Source of the DNA: Phycisphaeraceae bacterium
GTDB taxonomy: Bacteria; Planctomycetota; Phycisphaerae; Phycisphaerales; Phycisphaeraceae
Reading direction: 5' to 3'
Length of the DNA: 59,957 nt
Assembly: GCA_029260615.1 (NCBI GenBank)
Contig: JAJDCX010000065.1
Coordinates: 1 to 59,957, forward strand
In this document: piece by piece, positions 43,370 through 52,652 of the stretch
How the letters are laid out: the number at the start of each line of letters is the position of its first letter
Position numbering within the stretch: position 1 is the stretch's first letter
Made by a program: the position numbers and the translations under genes
Notes under the pieces: generated by a model
The model's input: the letters and a program-made list of their open reading frames with translations, nothing else
Told to the model about the DNA's origin: nothing
The model's database searches: none

Positions 43370-44497
43370 TTGCGGATATGCCTGTTCACCCCGACGTTTC
43401 TGCCGTCGCTTGGCGGTGCCGAGTTGGCCGGCGACCGGATTCTCCGTGGGTTGCAGGCTCGCGGGCATGACGTCCAGGTCTTGTGCCAGGACCACGGCGA
43501 TCCGGTCGGGCTCCCCTATCCTGTCACGCGATACCACAGGCCGCCTGCGCAGCACCTCTGGCCGGAGATATTGAGCCGACACATCGGGCGTGCGTTCCGC
43601 AAGCGGCCGTTCGATGTAATGTTGGCGTTTTACGGGTACCCCACGGGCTACGCGGCGGCAAGGGTGAAAAGTAAACTCGGATTCAAGCTGGTGGTCAGCG
43701 CGCGGGGGGCGGACCTGTACCCGAACTTTCATTCGCTCAAGAAACCGCGGGTCAAAGCGGTGATCCGTGCCGGCTACCGCGGGGCGGATCGGATCATTTC
43801 CTTGAGTGATTGGATCGACGGCCGGCTGCGAGAGGTGGCGGGGCCCGACCTGCCACCGATCGACCGGGTGCTAAATGGGATCGACCTTGAGGCTTTTGAT
43901 GTGGGATTGGAAGCGGCGAAAGATATTGATCGGCCGTTTGAGTTGGAGCCGGGGCGGTTTGTTTTGCATCTGGCACGGGTTGGGCCGGTGAAGCGGCAGG
44001 AGCTGGCGGTGCAAGCGGTCGGGCGTGTTGTTGATCGGTTCCGCGAGGCGGGGATGAAATATGTTTTTGTGGGTCAGGGTGAAACACTCGAGGGTCTGCG
44101 CCAACGGGTTAAAACGATGGGCATCGGCGATGTCGTCCATTTCCTGGGTCGACAGGTCGGGGAGCAGAAGTATTGGTTGCTGCGACATGCGAGCTCGTTT
44201 GTGACGACCAGCCGGGAGGAGGGGATGCCCAACGCAGTGATTGAGGCGATCGCGGCGGGGTTGCCCGTGCTGGCGAGCGACATCGAGCCGCACCGAGAGC
44301 TTCTGGGGTTGACCCAATCGGGTTGGACGTTCCGGTACCCGGATGCAGACGACCTGGCGGCACAACTCGTCCGGCTGCTGAATGAAGACCTTACGGGGTA
44401 CCGGCAAGCTGCGAGGGCTGGCCGCCGGTGCTTCGACCTGAACACAATGATCGACGGATACGAGCGGAGCCTGGGCCGGGCGATCGGAACCGATTGA
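43370..44497 (+). CDS. GT4-family glycosyltransferase
   Basis: A 375-residue GT-B-fold enzyme. The N-terminal PTFLPSLGGAELAGD is the acceptor-side loop; VSARGADLYP and LNGID lie in the middle; the nucleotide-sugar half has GRFVLHLARVGPVKRQELAV and the catalytic TSREEGMPNAVIEAIAAGLPV, with the ExxGxxxxE pattern of family GT4. TTG 43370 gives the typical start MRICLFTPTF and has a GGCGGGGG stretch upstream. It follows the methyltransferase stop by 4 bases. It should transfer a sugar onto a lipid or growing glycan on the cytosolic face. Confidence 0.92.
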   Translation: MRICLFTPTFLPSLGGAELAGDRILRGLQARGHDVQVLCQDHGDPVGLPYPVTRYHRPPAQHLWPEILSRHIGRAFRKRPFDVMLAFYGYPTGYAAARVKSKLGFKLVVSARGADLYPNFHSLKKPRVKAVIRAGYRGADRIISLSDWIDGRLREVAGPDLPPIDRVLNGIDLEAFDVGLEAAKDIDRPFELEPGRFVLHLARVGPVKRQELAVQAVGRVVDRFREAGMKYVFVGQGETLEGLRQRVKTMGIGDVVHFLGRQVGEQKYWLLRHASSFVTTSREEGMPNAVIEAIAAGLPVLASDIEPHRELLGLTQSGWTFRYPDADDLAAQLVRLLNEDLTGYRQAARAGRRCFDLNTMIDGYERSLGRAIGTD

Positions 44498-44576
44498 CTG
44501 GTCGCCGCCGTGGCTCTGCCCTACACTCCCAGACTCCATGCGTCTTACGCCGACTGGTACCACCCGAGACAGCCCC

Positions 44577-45407
44577 ATGCCCGATGAAACCCGTTACGGA
44601 TTCGGAAAAAACTGGGAGAAGTACCTCGCCCAGGTCAACGACGATCGCAAACGCATCGCGCGTGATTCGATCGTCGACTTCATCGGCCTGGCCGACCTGC
44701 GGGGCAAGACCTTCATCGACATCGGCTGCGGGAGCGGGTTGTTTTCGCTCGCTGCGCATGACCTGGGCGCAGAAAAAATAATCAGCTTCGATTACGACCC
44801 GTTCAGCGTCCAGTGCTGCGAGCACCTGCACGATGAAGCGGGCAAGCCTGGCCACTGGTGTGTATCCCAGGGGTCGGTCCTCGACGACGCGATGCTGCAG
44901 AAGCTAGGCAGGTTCGACGTGGTCTATTCCTGGGGGGTGCTGCACCATACCGGCGAGATGTGGCAGGCGATCAAGAACGCCGCGGACAGGGTTGCGCCCG
45001 GCGGTCTGTTCTACATCTCAATCTACAACAAGAAAAAAGGTGTCCGCGGCTCGAAGTACTGGGCCAGGCGTAAGAAGCTGTATTGCAACAGCCCCGAATG
45101 GGTCAAGCGCGTGACCGAGGGCCTGCACTACGCCTACTACTTCCAGTCACGCCTGCTGCGCGGAAGGAACCCGATCAAAACGATGAAAAACTACCGGTCC
45201 AAGCGCGGCATGGACTGGTACCGCGACCTGTGCGACTGGCTGGGCGGGTACCCCTACGAATACGCCACCGTGCAGGAGATATTCGACTACATGCATCAAC
45301 TTGACCGCAAGTTCGTGCTTGAGAACCTGTCCTCGGGTGACGGGCTTGGGACCAACTCGTTCCTATTCCGATGCGTCGAGGGGGAAGCGGTCCAGCCAGC
45401 CCAGTAG
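44577..45407 (+). CDS. SAM-dependent class I methyltransferase
   Basis: A 276-residue methyltransferase. The SAM loop TFIDIGCGSGLFSLAA lies near residue 47, the second motif ISFDYDPFSVQCC near 70, and the later VVYSWGVLHHTGEMW near 120 is of the type found in glycan and ubiquinone methyltransferases. An extended C-terminal part with GMDWYRDLCDWLGGYPYEYA follows, a feature of methyltransferases in polysaccharide clusters. ATG 44577 was chosen; ATG 44538 is possible. The 3' end overlaps the convergent asparagine synthase gene by 45 bases. Confidence 0.85.
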   Translation: MPDETRYGFGKNWEKYLAQVNDDRKRIARDSIVDFIGLADLRGKTFIDIGCGSGLFSLAAHDLGAEKIISFDYDPFSVQCCEHLHDEAGKPGHWCVSQGSVLDDAMLQKLGRFDVVYSWGVLHHTGEMWQAIKNAADRVAPGGLFYISIYNKKKGVRGSKYWARRKKLYCNSPEWVKRVTEGLHYAYYFQSRLLRGRNPIKTMKNYRSKRGMDWYRDLCDWLGGYPYEYATVQEIFDYMHQLDRKFVLENLSSGDGLGTNSFLFRCVEGEAVQPAQ

Positions 45408-47198
45408 CGCGATCAGGGTGTACATGCCGCGTTTGTCGCCTCGGCCGTTCAGGCAGGATGACCAGCGGGTACGGACCGATTTTGCATTTAAGAACGGGGC
45501 CAATTCTTCACAGCGTCCGACCCAATCATCGCATCGGTCGCGCCAAGTGGTGGTGAAGTAGGTTTGCAATGGGACGGAGAAGCCGTGCTTGGGGCGGTCC
45601 CAGACGTCGGGGGTGAGGTGGCGTTTGGAGAGTTCGACGAGGACGGACTTCAGGCCGTGTTGCATCTTGATGCTTGCGGGCTGGGGGAGGACCAAATCGA
45701 CGACGGGGTTGCCGAGCATGGGGACGCGGGCCTCGAGACTGTGGGCCATGCTGGCGCGGTCGCTTTTTACCAGGCAGTTTTCACTTAGGTAAGTCCAAAG
45801 ATCGGCACGCATGAGTTGGTCGGTTTCGATCGGTGAGCCGAATTGTTTTGCGAGGTCGAGCCAGTGTTGCATGGTCTGGTCGATGGCGCAGGCGTGCGCG
45901 GCGTCGGGAGAGAGTAGCGCGGCCATGTCTTTGCGTGTGCCGGGGAATGGGCCTGACTTGACGCGGTCCCAGAGGAGGGCTTCGGTGCCGCGGAGCGCGC
46001 GTCTGCGTAGCGAGGGGGGGAGGATGTTCAGGCGGCGCAGCAGGTTGAAGGGGGCGCTACCGGTGTAGGAAGATTCGCCCTGGAGAAATCTTGGGTATCC
46101 GCCGAAGAGTTCATCGCCGCCATCGCCTGCTACGGCGACGGTGACGTGTTGGCGTGTGAGTTCGCATAGTTCACGTAGCGGCAAGTAGGCGGGGTCGGCG
46201 AGGGGTTGATCGAGGCCGGCCAGAGATTCGGCGAGGAGATCGCCGGTGATTTCGTGTGCGTTTAGTTCGTGATGCTCACAGCCGTAGCGTTCGGCGACGG
46301 CCCTGGCGTATTGGCTTTCGTCGTAGCCGTCTTTAGCGTCGAAGCGGACGGTGAAAGTTTTGACGGGTTTGGATGACGCGGCGGCCATGTAGTGGACCAT
46401 CAGGGAGCTGTCGATCCCGCCGGAGAGGAACGCGCCCAGGGGGACGTCGGCGACGAGTTGGCGTTTGACGCTGGCGGCCAGTGCGGCGTCGGCGGCGTCT
46501 ACAAGATCATCCAAGGGCATGGGGGAAGATGTTGCCGGTGGGATGTTCCAGTAGCGGCCCGTGTCGAGTTGGTCGGTGGATTGGTCCCATGTGAGCCAGG
46601 ATGCGGGGGGGAGTGACCGGACATCGCGCAGCATGGTCATGGGCGAGGGGATCGATTGGACGGCGAGGTATTCTCGTAACGCCTCGTAATTCAGTTTCCT
46701 AGGGAAGCCTTGCAGCTTGAAGAACGGCTGCATGGTGGATGCGGCGGTGAAGCCCCCCACTGTCGAGTAGAACAGGGGCTTGATGCCGAAGCGGTCGCGG
46801 GCAGCGAAGATGGTTTTTTCGTGACGATCCCAGATGACGAAGGCGAACATGCCGTCGAGGTGATCGAGGATGTTTGCGCCCCAGTGAGCGTAGCCTTGCA
46901 GGAGGACTTCGGTGTCGCAGGCGGTTTGGAAGGATCGCCCTAGTGCTTTGAGTTCGCGGCGGAGGTCGGGGAAGTTGTAGATTTCACCGTTGTAAACCAG
47001 TATGTATCGGCCGTCGGGGGAGAGCATGGGTTGCTGGCCGGCGTGCAGGTCGATGATGGAGAGTCTGCGGTGGCCGAGGTGTGTGTCTTGCTCGTGCCAT
47101 TCGCCGCGTTCATCGGGGCCACGGGTGGTGAGTGATGCGAGGGCGGGGGCGAAACTGTCCGCGAAGCGATCACCAACGATGGTCAGCAGGCCGCACAT
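45363..47198 (-). CDS. asnB: Glutamine-hydrolysing asparagine synthase (AsnB family)
   Basis: An amidotransferase of 611 residues. The glutaminase half starts MCGLLTIVG with the catalytic Cys at position 2 and has RGPDERGEW, HRRLSIIDL and VYNGEIYNF; the synthetase half has the ATP-pyrophosphatase loop FLSGGIDSSLM near residue 255 and AGDGGDELFGGYPRF. AsnB-type proteins in glycan clusters often act on sugar or peptide amide formation rather than free asparagine; both are possible here. ATG 47198 lies 1 base after the upstream gene's stop, and its own tail overlaps the convergent methyltransferase gene. Confidence 0.94.
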   Translation of the reverse strand: MCGLLTIVGDRFADSFAPALASLTTRGPDERGEWHEQDTHLGHRRLSIIDLHAGQQPMLSPDGRYILVYNGEIYNFPDLRRELKALGRSFQTACDTEVLLQGYAHWGANILDHLDGMFAFVIWDRHEKTIFAARDRFGIKPLFYSTVGGFTAASTMQPFFKLQGFPRKLNYEALREYLAVQSIPSPMTMLRDVRSLPPASWLTWDQSTDQLDTGRYWNIPPATSSPMPLDDLVDAADAALAASVKRQLVADVPLGAFLSGGIDSSLMVHYMAAASSKPVKTFTVRFDAKDGYDESQYARAVAERYGCEHHELNAHEITGDLLAESLAGLDQPLADPAYLPLRELCELTRQHVTVAVAGDGGDELFGGYPRFLQGESSYTGSAPFNLLRRLNILPPSLRRRALRGTEALLWDRVKSGPFPGTRKDMAALLSPDAAHACAIDQTMQHWLDLAKQFGSPIETDQLMRADLWTYLSENCLVKSDRASMAHSLEARVPMLGNPVVDLVLPQPASIKMQHGLKSVLVELSKRHLTPDVWDRPKHGFSVPLQTYFTTTWRDRCDDWVGRCEELAPFLNAKSVRTRWSSCLNGRGDKRGMYTLIALLGWLDRFPLDASE

Positions 47199-47199
47199 G

Positions 47200-48018
47200 C
47201 TAGGCACCGCCCCGCTTGCGTAGTTTTTTTGTGACCGATGTGCCCGCACGGGCAAAAAAGTTCATCAGGTTGAGTCGGCAGAGGATGAGGCCGTAGGAAA
47301 TGGTGGGGTCGTGTGAGAGGCATGCAAAGGTTGGGCCGTAGCTTGGGTCGCCGGCAAGATCGGGGCACGCGGGTTGCCATTCCAAGGGCTGACTTGTGTC
47401 GAAGCCGTCCCAGCAGGGGGCGTCCAGGTGCTTGAATTGTTGGACGAAGGGTTGGTGGTCGCTGAAGAGGGTGCCGGGGACGTGGCGCTCAAGGAAGCGG
47501 CGTGTGGGGAGGCCTTTGTAGGTGTCGTGGATGAAGACTTTTTTGACCTTGCCGGTGCGTAGGAGTTGCAGCGCGAGGCGGATGGCACGGAAACCTTTTG
47601 GGCCGTCGATGATAATGACTGCGCGGGGTTGAAGCTTCTCAAAGAGGAGGCGGCGCGAATCGCCGTAGAGCAGTTCGATGTGGGCGAAGTCTTTTAAGCG
47701 GGCTTCGGCGACCGGGGCGTCGGGGGAGTCGCGGTCGAACTCGACGCTGATAATTTTTGAATCGGGGAAGATACGACCCAGGACGAAGGTGCTCTGGCCC
47801 CTTGCCCGGCCGGACTCGAGGACTTGGCCGTCGAAGCCGGGGCCGACGGCGGCGAGGACGAAGAGCATCTCGCTGAAGAATACGCCCTTGTCTTCGTAGG
47901 GGACGCCTTGGATGCGTGACACGAAATCGTCCAACGCTTGTTGGGCGTGATCAAGGATGGTTTGGTCGTTCGGCGGGCAGGGGGAGGTGTTGCTTGTGTG
48001 GGTGTCGGTGTGAGTCAC
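47200..48018 (-). CDS. SAM-dependent methyltransferase-like protein of the glycan cluster
   Basis: A 272-residue protein with a class I methyltransferase-like core: VLESGRARGQSTFVLGRIFP near residue 70 in the position of the SAM loop, IISVEFDRDSPDAP as the acidic strand, and IIIDGPKGFRAIRLALQLL near 140 as the post-motif. A similar arrangement is seen in cephalosporin hydroxylase-type and sugar methyltransferase proteins. GTG 48018 is the start. It is coupled to asnB (TAG, one base, ATG). The C-terminal Lys-rich tail is short. Confidence 0.6.
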   Translation of the reverse strand: MTHTDTHTSNTSPCPPNDQTILDHAQQALDDFVSRIQGVPYEDKGVFFSEMLFVLAAVGPGFDGQVLESGRARGQSTFVLGRIFPDSKIISVEFDRDSPDAPVAEARLKDFAHIELLYGDSRRLLFEKLQPRAVIIIDGPKGFRAIRLALQLLRTGKVKKVFIHDTYKGLPTRRFLERHVPGTLFSDHQPFVQQFKHLDAPCWDGFDTSQPLEWQPACPDLAGDPSYGPTFACLSHDPTISYGLILCRLNLMNFFARAGTSVTKKLRKRGGA

Positions 48019-48049
48019 CGGCCCACCAGAACAAAATCGGGCTGGGGTG

Positions 48050-49318
48050 TCAAACGCGGAGGACGTTTGCGTGCTTGAAGGGCTTGCCCAGTGCGGCGGT
48101 GGAGTCGATTTTCATCCAATTGTCCAGGATGCTGGCGTAGACGCTGCGGAAGTCGGTGTGGTGGCGGAGATCCCCGTCGTCGAGGTCGGTGAGGCTGGGG
48201 TGTTCTCCGATCAGGCCGGGGTTGACCTGGGGGCCGAAGAGGAACATGGGGCCCGCGGTGCCGTGGTCTGTTCCGCCGGAGGCGTTTTGTTGGACGCGTC
48301 GGCCGAACTCGCTGAAGGCGGCGGTGAGGACGCATTGCTGGTGGCCGGTGGCTTCGAGCTCGCGGTAGAAGGCGGACATGGCGGTGGCAAATTCGTCGAG
48401 GAGTCGTGCGTGTTGGCCGGCCTGGTTAGCGTGGGTGTCGAAGCCGCCCATGGCGACGTAGTAGACACGGGTTGGCAGATCGGCGCGGATCATGGCGGCG
48501 ATCATCTGGAGCTGTCTTGAAAGTGAGTTACCGGGGAAGGAGGTGGCGGGTCGCTGATCGACGGCCCTGCGGACGCGGTCGGAAGCGACCTGCGCATCCA
48601 AAGCGGTGCGTAGGATGAAGCTGGCGGGGTCGTTGTTGTTCTGATGGGTCGGTGGTGTGTTGAGTTGGTCGTAGGTCTTGCCAAGCGCGGGGTGTAGGTC
48701 GCGGCCGGCCCAGCGGAACATCTCGGGGCGGTCGAAGGTGACGGGCTTGATGTGCTTGCCCTGGGTGGCGAGTGGGGCTTGCGGGCCGAGGCTGATGCAC
48801 GCGAGGGAGGTGTCATTGTTTTTGCTGCGCGTGGTGTCCATGGCTTTGCCGACCCAGCCGTGGCCTTTGTTTGAGAGGGTGTCGCCGGTGTGCCAGACAT
48901 CCATGCTGGCGAAGTGCGAGCGTATGGGGTTTGGGTAGCCGACGCCTTGGACGACGGTGGCGAGACCGTCGCCGATCATTTCGTGTATGGGTCGCAGCGC
49001 GGGGTGCAGGCCGATGCCGGTGTTTGTGTCGAGTTGAATCAGGTCGTTTTGACGGAGTGCGAGGGCGGGGCGGTTTTTGTAGTAGTTATCGAGGCCGAAG
49101 GGTATGACGGTGTTGAGTCCGTCGTTGCCGCCGGAGAGTTGGACGACGACCAAGATGCGGTCGTCGGGTATGCCGGGGTTGCTTGGGAGGGGGCCGGAGG
49201 TCTGCGCCATCACGTCTGAAGATCGTGACAGGAAGACGGGGACCGACGCCACAGTCGAGACCATCGCCAGGCCGGAGTGGATGAATTGGCGTCGGGTGTA
49301 GGCGGATGGGTCAGGCAC
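48050..49318 (-). CDS. DUF1501 domain protein (Tat-exported)
   Basis: A 422-residue protein. A Tat signal TRRQFIHSGLAM starts it, so it is exported folded. The body has ILVVVQLSGGNDGLNTVIPFG near residue 50 and the metal/active-site-like segment TDHGTAGPMFLFGPQVNPG near 340, both typical of DUF1501. DUF1501 proteins are alkaline-phosphatase-fold proteins abundant in planctomycetes, always partnered with a cytochrome or DUF1800 protein. GTG 49318 has AGAGGAA upstream. It follows the DUF1800 gene by 18 bases. Confidence 0.88.
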   Translation of the reverse strand: MPDPSAYTRRQFIHSGLAMVSTVASVPVFLSRSSDVMAQTSGPLPSNPGIPDDRILVVVQLSGGNDGLNTVIPFGLDNYYKNRPALALRQNDLIQLDTNTGIGLHPALRPIHEMIGDGLATVVQGVGYPNPIRSHFASMDVWHTGDTLSNKGHGWVGKAMDTTRSKNNDTSLACISLGPQAPLATQGKHIKPVTFDRPEMFRWAGRDLHPALGKTYDQLNTPPTHQNNNDPASFILRTALDAQVASDRVRRAVDQRPATSFPGNSLSRQLQMIAAMIRADLPTRVYYVAMGGFDTHANQAGQHARLLDEFATAMSAFYRELEATGHQQCVLTAAFSEFGRRVQQNASGGTDHGTAGPMFLFGPQVNPGLIGEHPSLTDLDDGDLRHHTDFRSVYASILDNWMKIDSTAALGKPFKHANVLRV

Positions 49319-49336
49319 GGCGGGTTCCTCTTAGGC

Positions 49337-50821
49337 TCAACACAACTGGTACTCAGGCATTGCGGCGACCAGTGTCAGCAGGGCGATCATGCTGTCGGGG
49401 GTGACGCCCTTGCTGCGGTCTTGCATGAATTTATACAACGGCTCGCGTCGGGGTGCGGGGGTGTGTTCGCCGAGCATGAAGTCGACCAGGTGATCAACGA
49501 CGGGCTTTGGTTCACGGCTGTCGATATCGGCGAGCAGGTGCATCGGGTCGTAGCCGGCCTGTTTACGGTTCCACTTTTTCTTGCGCGGGTCTTTGCCGGT
49601 AACCAGGTAGGTGCAGACATTCTGGCGGGTGAATAGCGTGGAGGTGTTGATCCAACTTCGGCCACCATTCCACCCGGCGACGCTTGGAGGGTCGAATAGG
49701 TCTTGGCCCATGGCGCGTAGTGCGTCAGAAAGTGTGCCCAGGCTGCGGGTCGGGGTGCCGAGTGTGCGTGCGGTGCCGGCGACGAGTTGTGCGGGGCTCT
49801 TGATTTTTTGGCCGACGATCTTGGGGTCGTAGAAGTGCTTGCTTTTGAAGAGTGTCTGCAGGACGGGGGCGACCTGGTAGCCGTTCTTTCGCAGCATGCT
49901 GGCCATCCGTTGGATGACGGATCGGTTGGGGCTTGGCACGTCGTCGATCTGGTCGGAGACGTCGGCGACGAAGTGGCGGTAGAGCTTGAGTGCGACATAT
50001 CGGGGGCAGGCGGGCTGATCGAGTAAGACGTCTACAAAGTCGTCGCCGTCGAGCCGGGCGGTCTTTCCCAGGACGGTCTTCTTGTCGCGGTCGTGGCGGC
50101 GTTCGTGAAAGACGAAGTCGTTATCTTCGACGTGGTAGCCGGTGAGTGCGCGGGCGCCTTGCTTGATGTCTTCTTCGGCGTAGTTGCCTTCGCCGAGGGT
50201 GAAGAGTTCCATGAACTCGCGTGCGAGGTTTTCGTTGGGTTTGCGTTTGTTGTTCTGGTCGTTGTTGAGGAACTTGAGCATGGCGGGGTCGCGGACGACA
50301 GCCCGGGCCAGCTCGGCGAAACTGCCGTCGGCGTGCTGGCGGAACAACTGGTTCTGCTGGTACATCAGGAAGGTGTCACGGACGTTGCGGTGGCGTGAGG
50401 CGAAGTGGCTGTGCCAGAGCAGGACGAGGTTTTCGCGCAGGGGGATGGGGGTGTCGATCATAAGGCCAACCCACCAGCGTCGGAGGTCGCCGAGCATGCG
50501 TCGGTCTTGTGAGCGGCGTTCGTTGATGAGCCGACGCAGGGCGGAGCGTGAGGCCTCGTCCTTGTTGCGTTTGGCTTTGGCGAACTGCGAGCGTTCTTTT
50601 TCGGTGAGCGGGCGTATCACGTCTGGATCGATCGGGGGGGCCGAGTCGGTGGACGGGGCCGGGGGCTGGTCGAGCATCGAACGCACGGCCCGGTCGAGTC
50701 CCGATTCGGCGAGGCGGGCGATCTCTTTGGGTCCACCGCCGAAGCCGGCGCGGAGCAAAAGGTGCCGGGCCTGCGCCGGGGCGAACTCACGGGGGGGGAT
50801 GGGGGTTAATGACGTATCCAT
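49337..50821 (-). CDS. DUF1800 domain protein
   Basis: A 494-residue protein with the DUF1800 core: the RHLLLRAGFGGGPKEIARL opening, LRENLVLLWHSHFAS, NENLAREFMELFTLGEGNY and QDLFDPPSVAGWNGGRSWI. DUF1800 and DUF1501 genes are almost always adjacent in planctomycetes and other bacteria, as here; the pair is thought to be exported, and its biochemical role is not established. ATG 50821 is used; the in-frame alternative start at 50836 adds five residues. No signal peptide is clear, unlike the partner. Confidence 0.88.
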   Translation of the reverse strand: MDTSLTPIPPREFAPAQARHLLLRAGFGGGPKEIARLAESGLDRAVRSMLDQPPAPSTDSAPPIDPDVIRPLTEKERSQFAKAKRNKDEASRSALRRLINERRSQDRRMLGDLRRWWVGLMIDTPIPLRENLVLLWHSHFASRHRNVRDTFLMYQQNQLFRQHADGSFAELARAVVRDPAMLKFLNNDQNNKRKPNENLAREFMELFTLGEGNYAEEDIKQGARALTGYHVEDNDFVFHERRHDRDKKTVLGKTARLDGDDFVDVLLDQPACPRYVALKLYRHFVADVSDQIDDVPSPNRSVIQRMASMLRKNGYQVAPVLQTLFKSKHFYDPKIVGQKIKSPAQLVAGTARTLGTPTRSLGTLSDALRAMGQDLFDPPSVAGWNGGRSWINTSTLFTRQNVCTYLVTGKDPRKKKWNRKQAGYDPMHLLADIDSREPKPVVDHLVDFMLGEHTPAPRREPLYKFMQDRSKGVTPDSMIALLTLVAAMPEYQLC

Positions 50822-50987
50822 AATTGATAGGCACAAGGATAAAGGTCGCTATGCGATGCTACCGGCCTAACGAATCACCGCCAATGGTTATTGCGTGTGT
50901 GTTGGGCGATTGGCTTGGCTTGCTGCGTCACGGATCGCGTCTAATGGTCACCAGAGAGCTTTGTGGGATGAGCTCGAGAGGTTTGGT

Positions 50988-52646
50988 TCAGCCCGGGCCG
51001 ATGGTTTCGGCGGACATGGGGACCTGGTCGAAACGGACGGGCAGGAGCATGGTGAAGGTGGTGCCCTGCTTGCGTGTGCTCTCGACGGAGACGACGCCGC
51101 CGTGCTCCTCGACGATCTTCTTGGTGACGACCAGCCCCAGGCCCGTTCCGCGCAGACCCTTGGTGGAATGGAACGGCTCGAACAGGCGTGAGAGCGTGGC
51201 CTGAGTCATGCCTTCGCCGTTGTCCGCGACGGTGATCTTGACGCGGTCGTTGTCGCCGTCGTAATCACAACGGAGGCTGACCGCGCCGGTCTCGGGTTGC
51301 ACCGCGTCCAGGGCGTTGTTCAGGAGGTTCAGTAAGGCCTGATGCACGCCGCCGGGATCGACCGGGACGGGGGGCATGTCCTGCGCGACGTCGATCAGCA
51401 GGGCGGCGTTCTTGGCGTCGAATTGTTTTTGCACCAACGCGGCCGCCTCGCCGAGCAGTTGGTCGAGGTTCACCAGCTCCAGCTCGGGCTTGCGCTGCTT
51501 GGAGTAGGCGAGCATGTTCATGACCAGCTCGTAGATCCGTTCGACGTTGCGGGCGACGATCTCCCAACCGCCGCGGGTCAGGTCCATGTTGTTTTTTCGC
51601 AGGCCCAGCTCGACGACGTCGGAGCCGCCGCGCATCCCCTGGAGGATGTTCTTGATCGAGTGGGACAGGCTGGCAACGGTCTGCCCGACGGCGGCGAGGC
51701 GCTCGTCCTTGAGACGGTTGTCGTAGAGCCTGGCGTTGGACAGCGCGACCCCGGTCTGCACGCCGATCGCGGTGAGCAGCAGGAGCTGGTCTTCGGTGTA
51801 GGTGTAGTTGGCGACCTTGGAGTCCAGGTGGATCACGCCGTAGAGCTTGTCCTTGAACTTGATGGGGACGCACATGGTCGAGCGGATGCCGTAGGCCTGG
51901 ACGCTGTCACCCCTGGAAAACCGCTTGTCGGTCATCGCGTTACTCGAGAGCACGCCGACGCCCTTCTTCATGACGTAGCGGACAATCGTCCGGCTGACGT
52001 TGATCGGGCCGGTGTCCTTTTTCTTCTTCTTGATCCCGACCGGTGTGCGGTGGCGGACCAGCACGGGCTCGGGGATGATGTCCGGGTCGTCCTGCAGCAG
52101 GATAAAACCGCGGTCGGCCTTGAAGTACTCGAAGATCACGTCCATGACGCGCTCGAGCAGCTCCTGCTTGTCCGTGACGGACCCGATCAGCGCGGTCAGC
52201 TCGTAGATCACGCGGAGCTGGAACTCCGCGGCCTGCCCGGGCTCGGGGACGGCCATGATCATCGAATCGTCGTTGCTGGCGGCGGTCGATTCGACGTTGA
52301 TGTCGATCTCGGTCCGGCGGACCATGCGGATCGAATCTTTCTTGGGCTTGGCGGTGTCTTCGCCGAAGACGAACAGGCTGGCGCCGGTGCGGACCTGGTC
52401 CCCGGGGCGGAGCAGCCGGCGTTCGGTGGTGACTCGGACGCCGTTTACGAACGTGCCGTTGGATGAATGCAGGTCACGGATGTACCACTTGCCGGAGTCG
52501 GGGGTCAGCTCGGCGTGACGGCGGGAGATCGTCTGGTCGGCGGTGTCCAACGCCTCACTGGATCGGCCGATCAGTTGCGGCTCGTCGTCCGGCAGCTCAT
52601 AGCGCCGGCCCTTGTCCACACCTTTGATAACGGTCAACACCAGCAA
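50988..52646 (-). CDS. FHA-GAF sensor histidine kinase
   Basis: A 552-residue cytosolic kinase. An FHA domain (about residues 5-95, with IGRSSE, ISRRHAEL and SSNGTFVNG) binds phosphothreonine partners; a GAF domain (about 150-300) follows; the dimerisation His lies in SLSHSIKNILQGM near residue 355, and the ATPase has LLNLLNNALDAV, VADNGEGMT and GTGLGLVVTKKIVEEHGG. TTG 52646 is the start with GGAG upstream inside the argH coding end; only 6 bases separate it from the argH stop, so the two are cotranscribed. No response regulator is encoded next to it; candidates lie at 54-58 kb. Confidence 0.93.
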   Translation of the reverse strand: MLVLTVIKGVDKGRRYELPDDEPQLIGRSSEALDTADQTISRRHAELTPDSGKWYIRDLHSSNGTFVNGVRVTTERRLLRPGDQVRTGASLFVFGEDTAKPKKDSIRMVRRTEIDINVESTAASNDDSMIMAVPEPGQAAEFQLRVIYELTALIGSVTDKQELLERVMDVIFEYFKADRGFILLQDDPDIIPEPVLVRHRTPVGIKKKKKDTGPINVSRTIVRYVMKKGVGVLSSNAMTDKRFSRGDSVQAYGIRSTMCVPIKFKDKLYGVIHLDSKVANYTYTEDQLLLLTAIGVQTGVALSNARLYDNRLKDERLAAVGQTVASLSHSIKNILQGMRGGSDVVELGLRKNNMDLTRGGWEIVARNVERIYELVMNMLAYSKQRKPELELVNLDQLLGEAAALVQKQFDAKNAALLIDVAQDMPPVPVDPGGVHQALLNLLNNALDAVQPETGAVSLRCDYDGDNDRVKITVADNGEGMTQATLSRLFEPFHSTKGLRGTGLGLVVTKKIVEEHGGVVSVESTRKQGTTFTMLLPVRFDQVPMSAETIGPG

Positions 52647-52652
52647 TGAAGG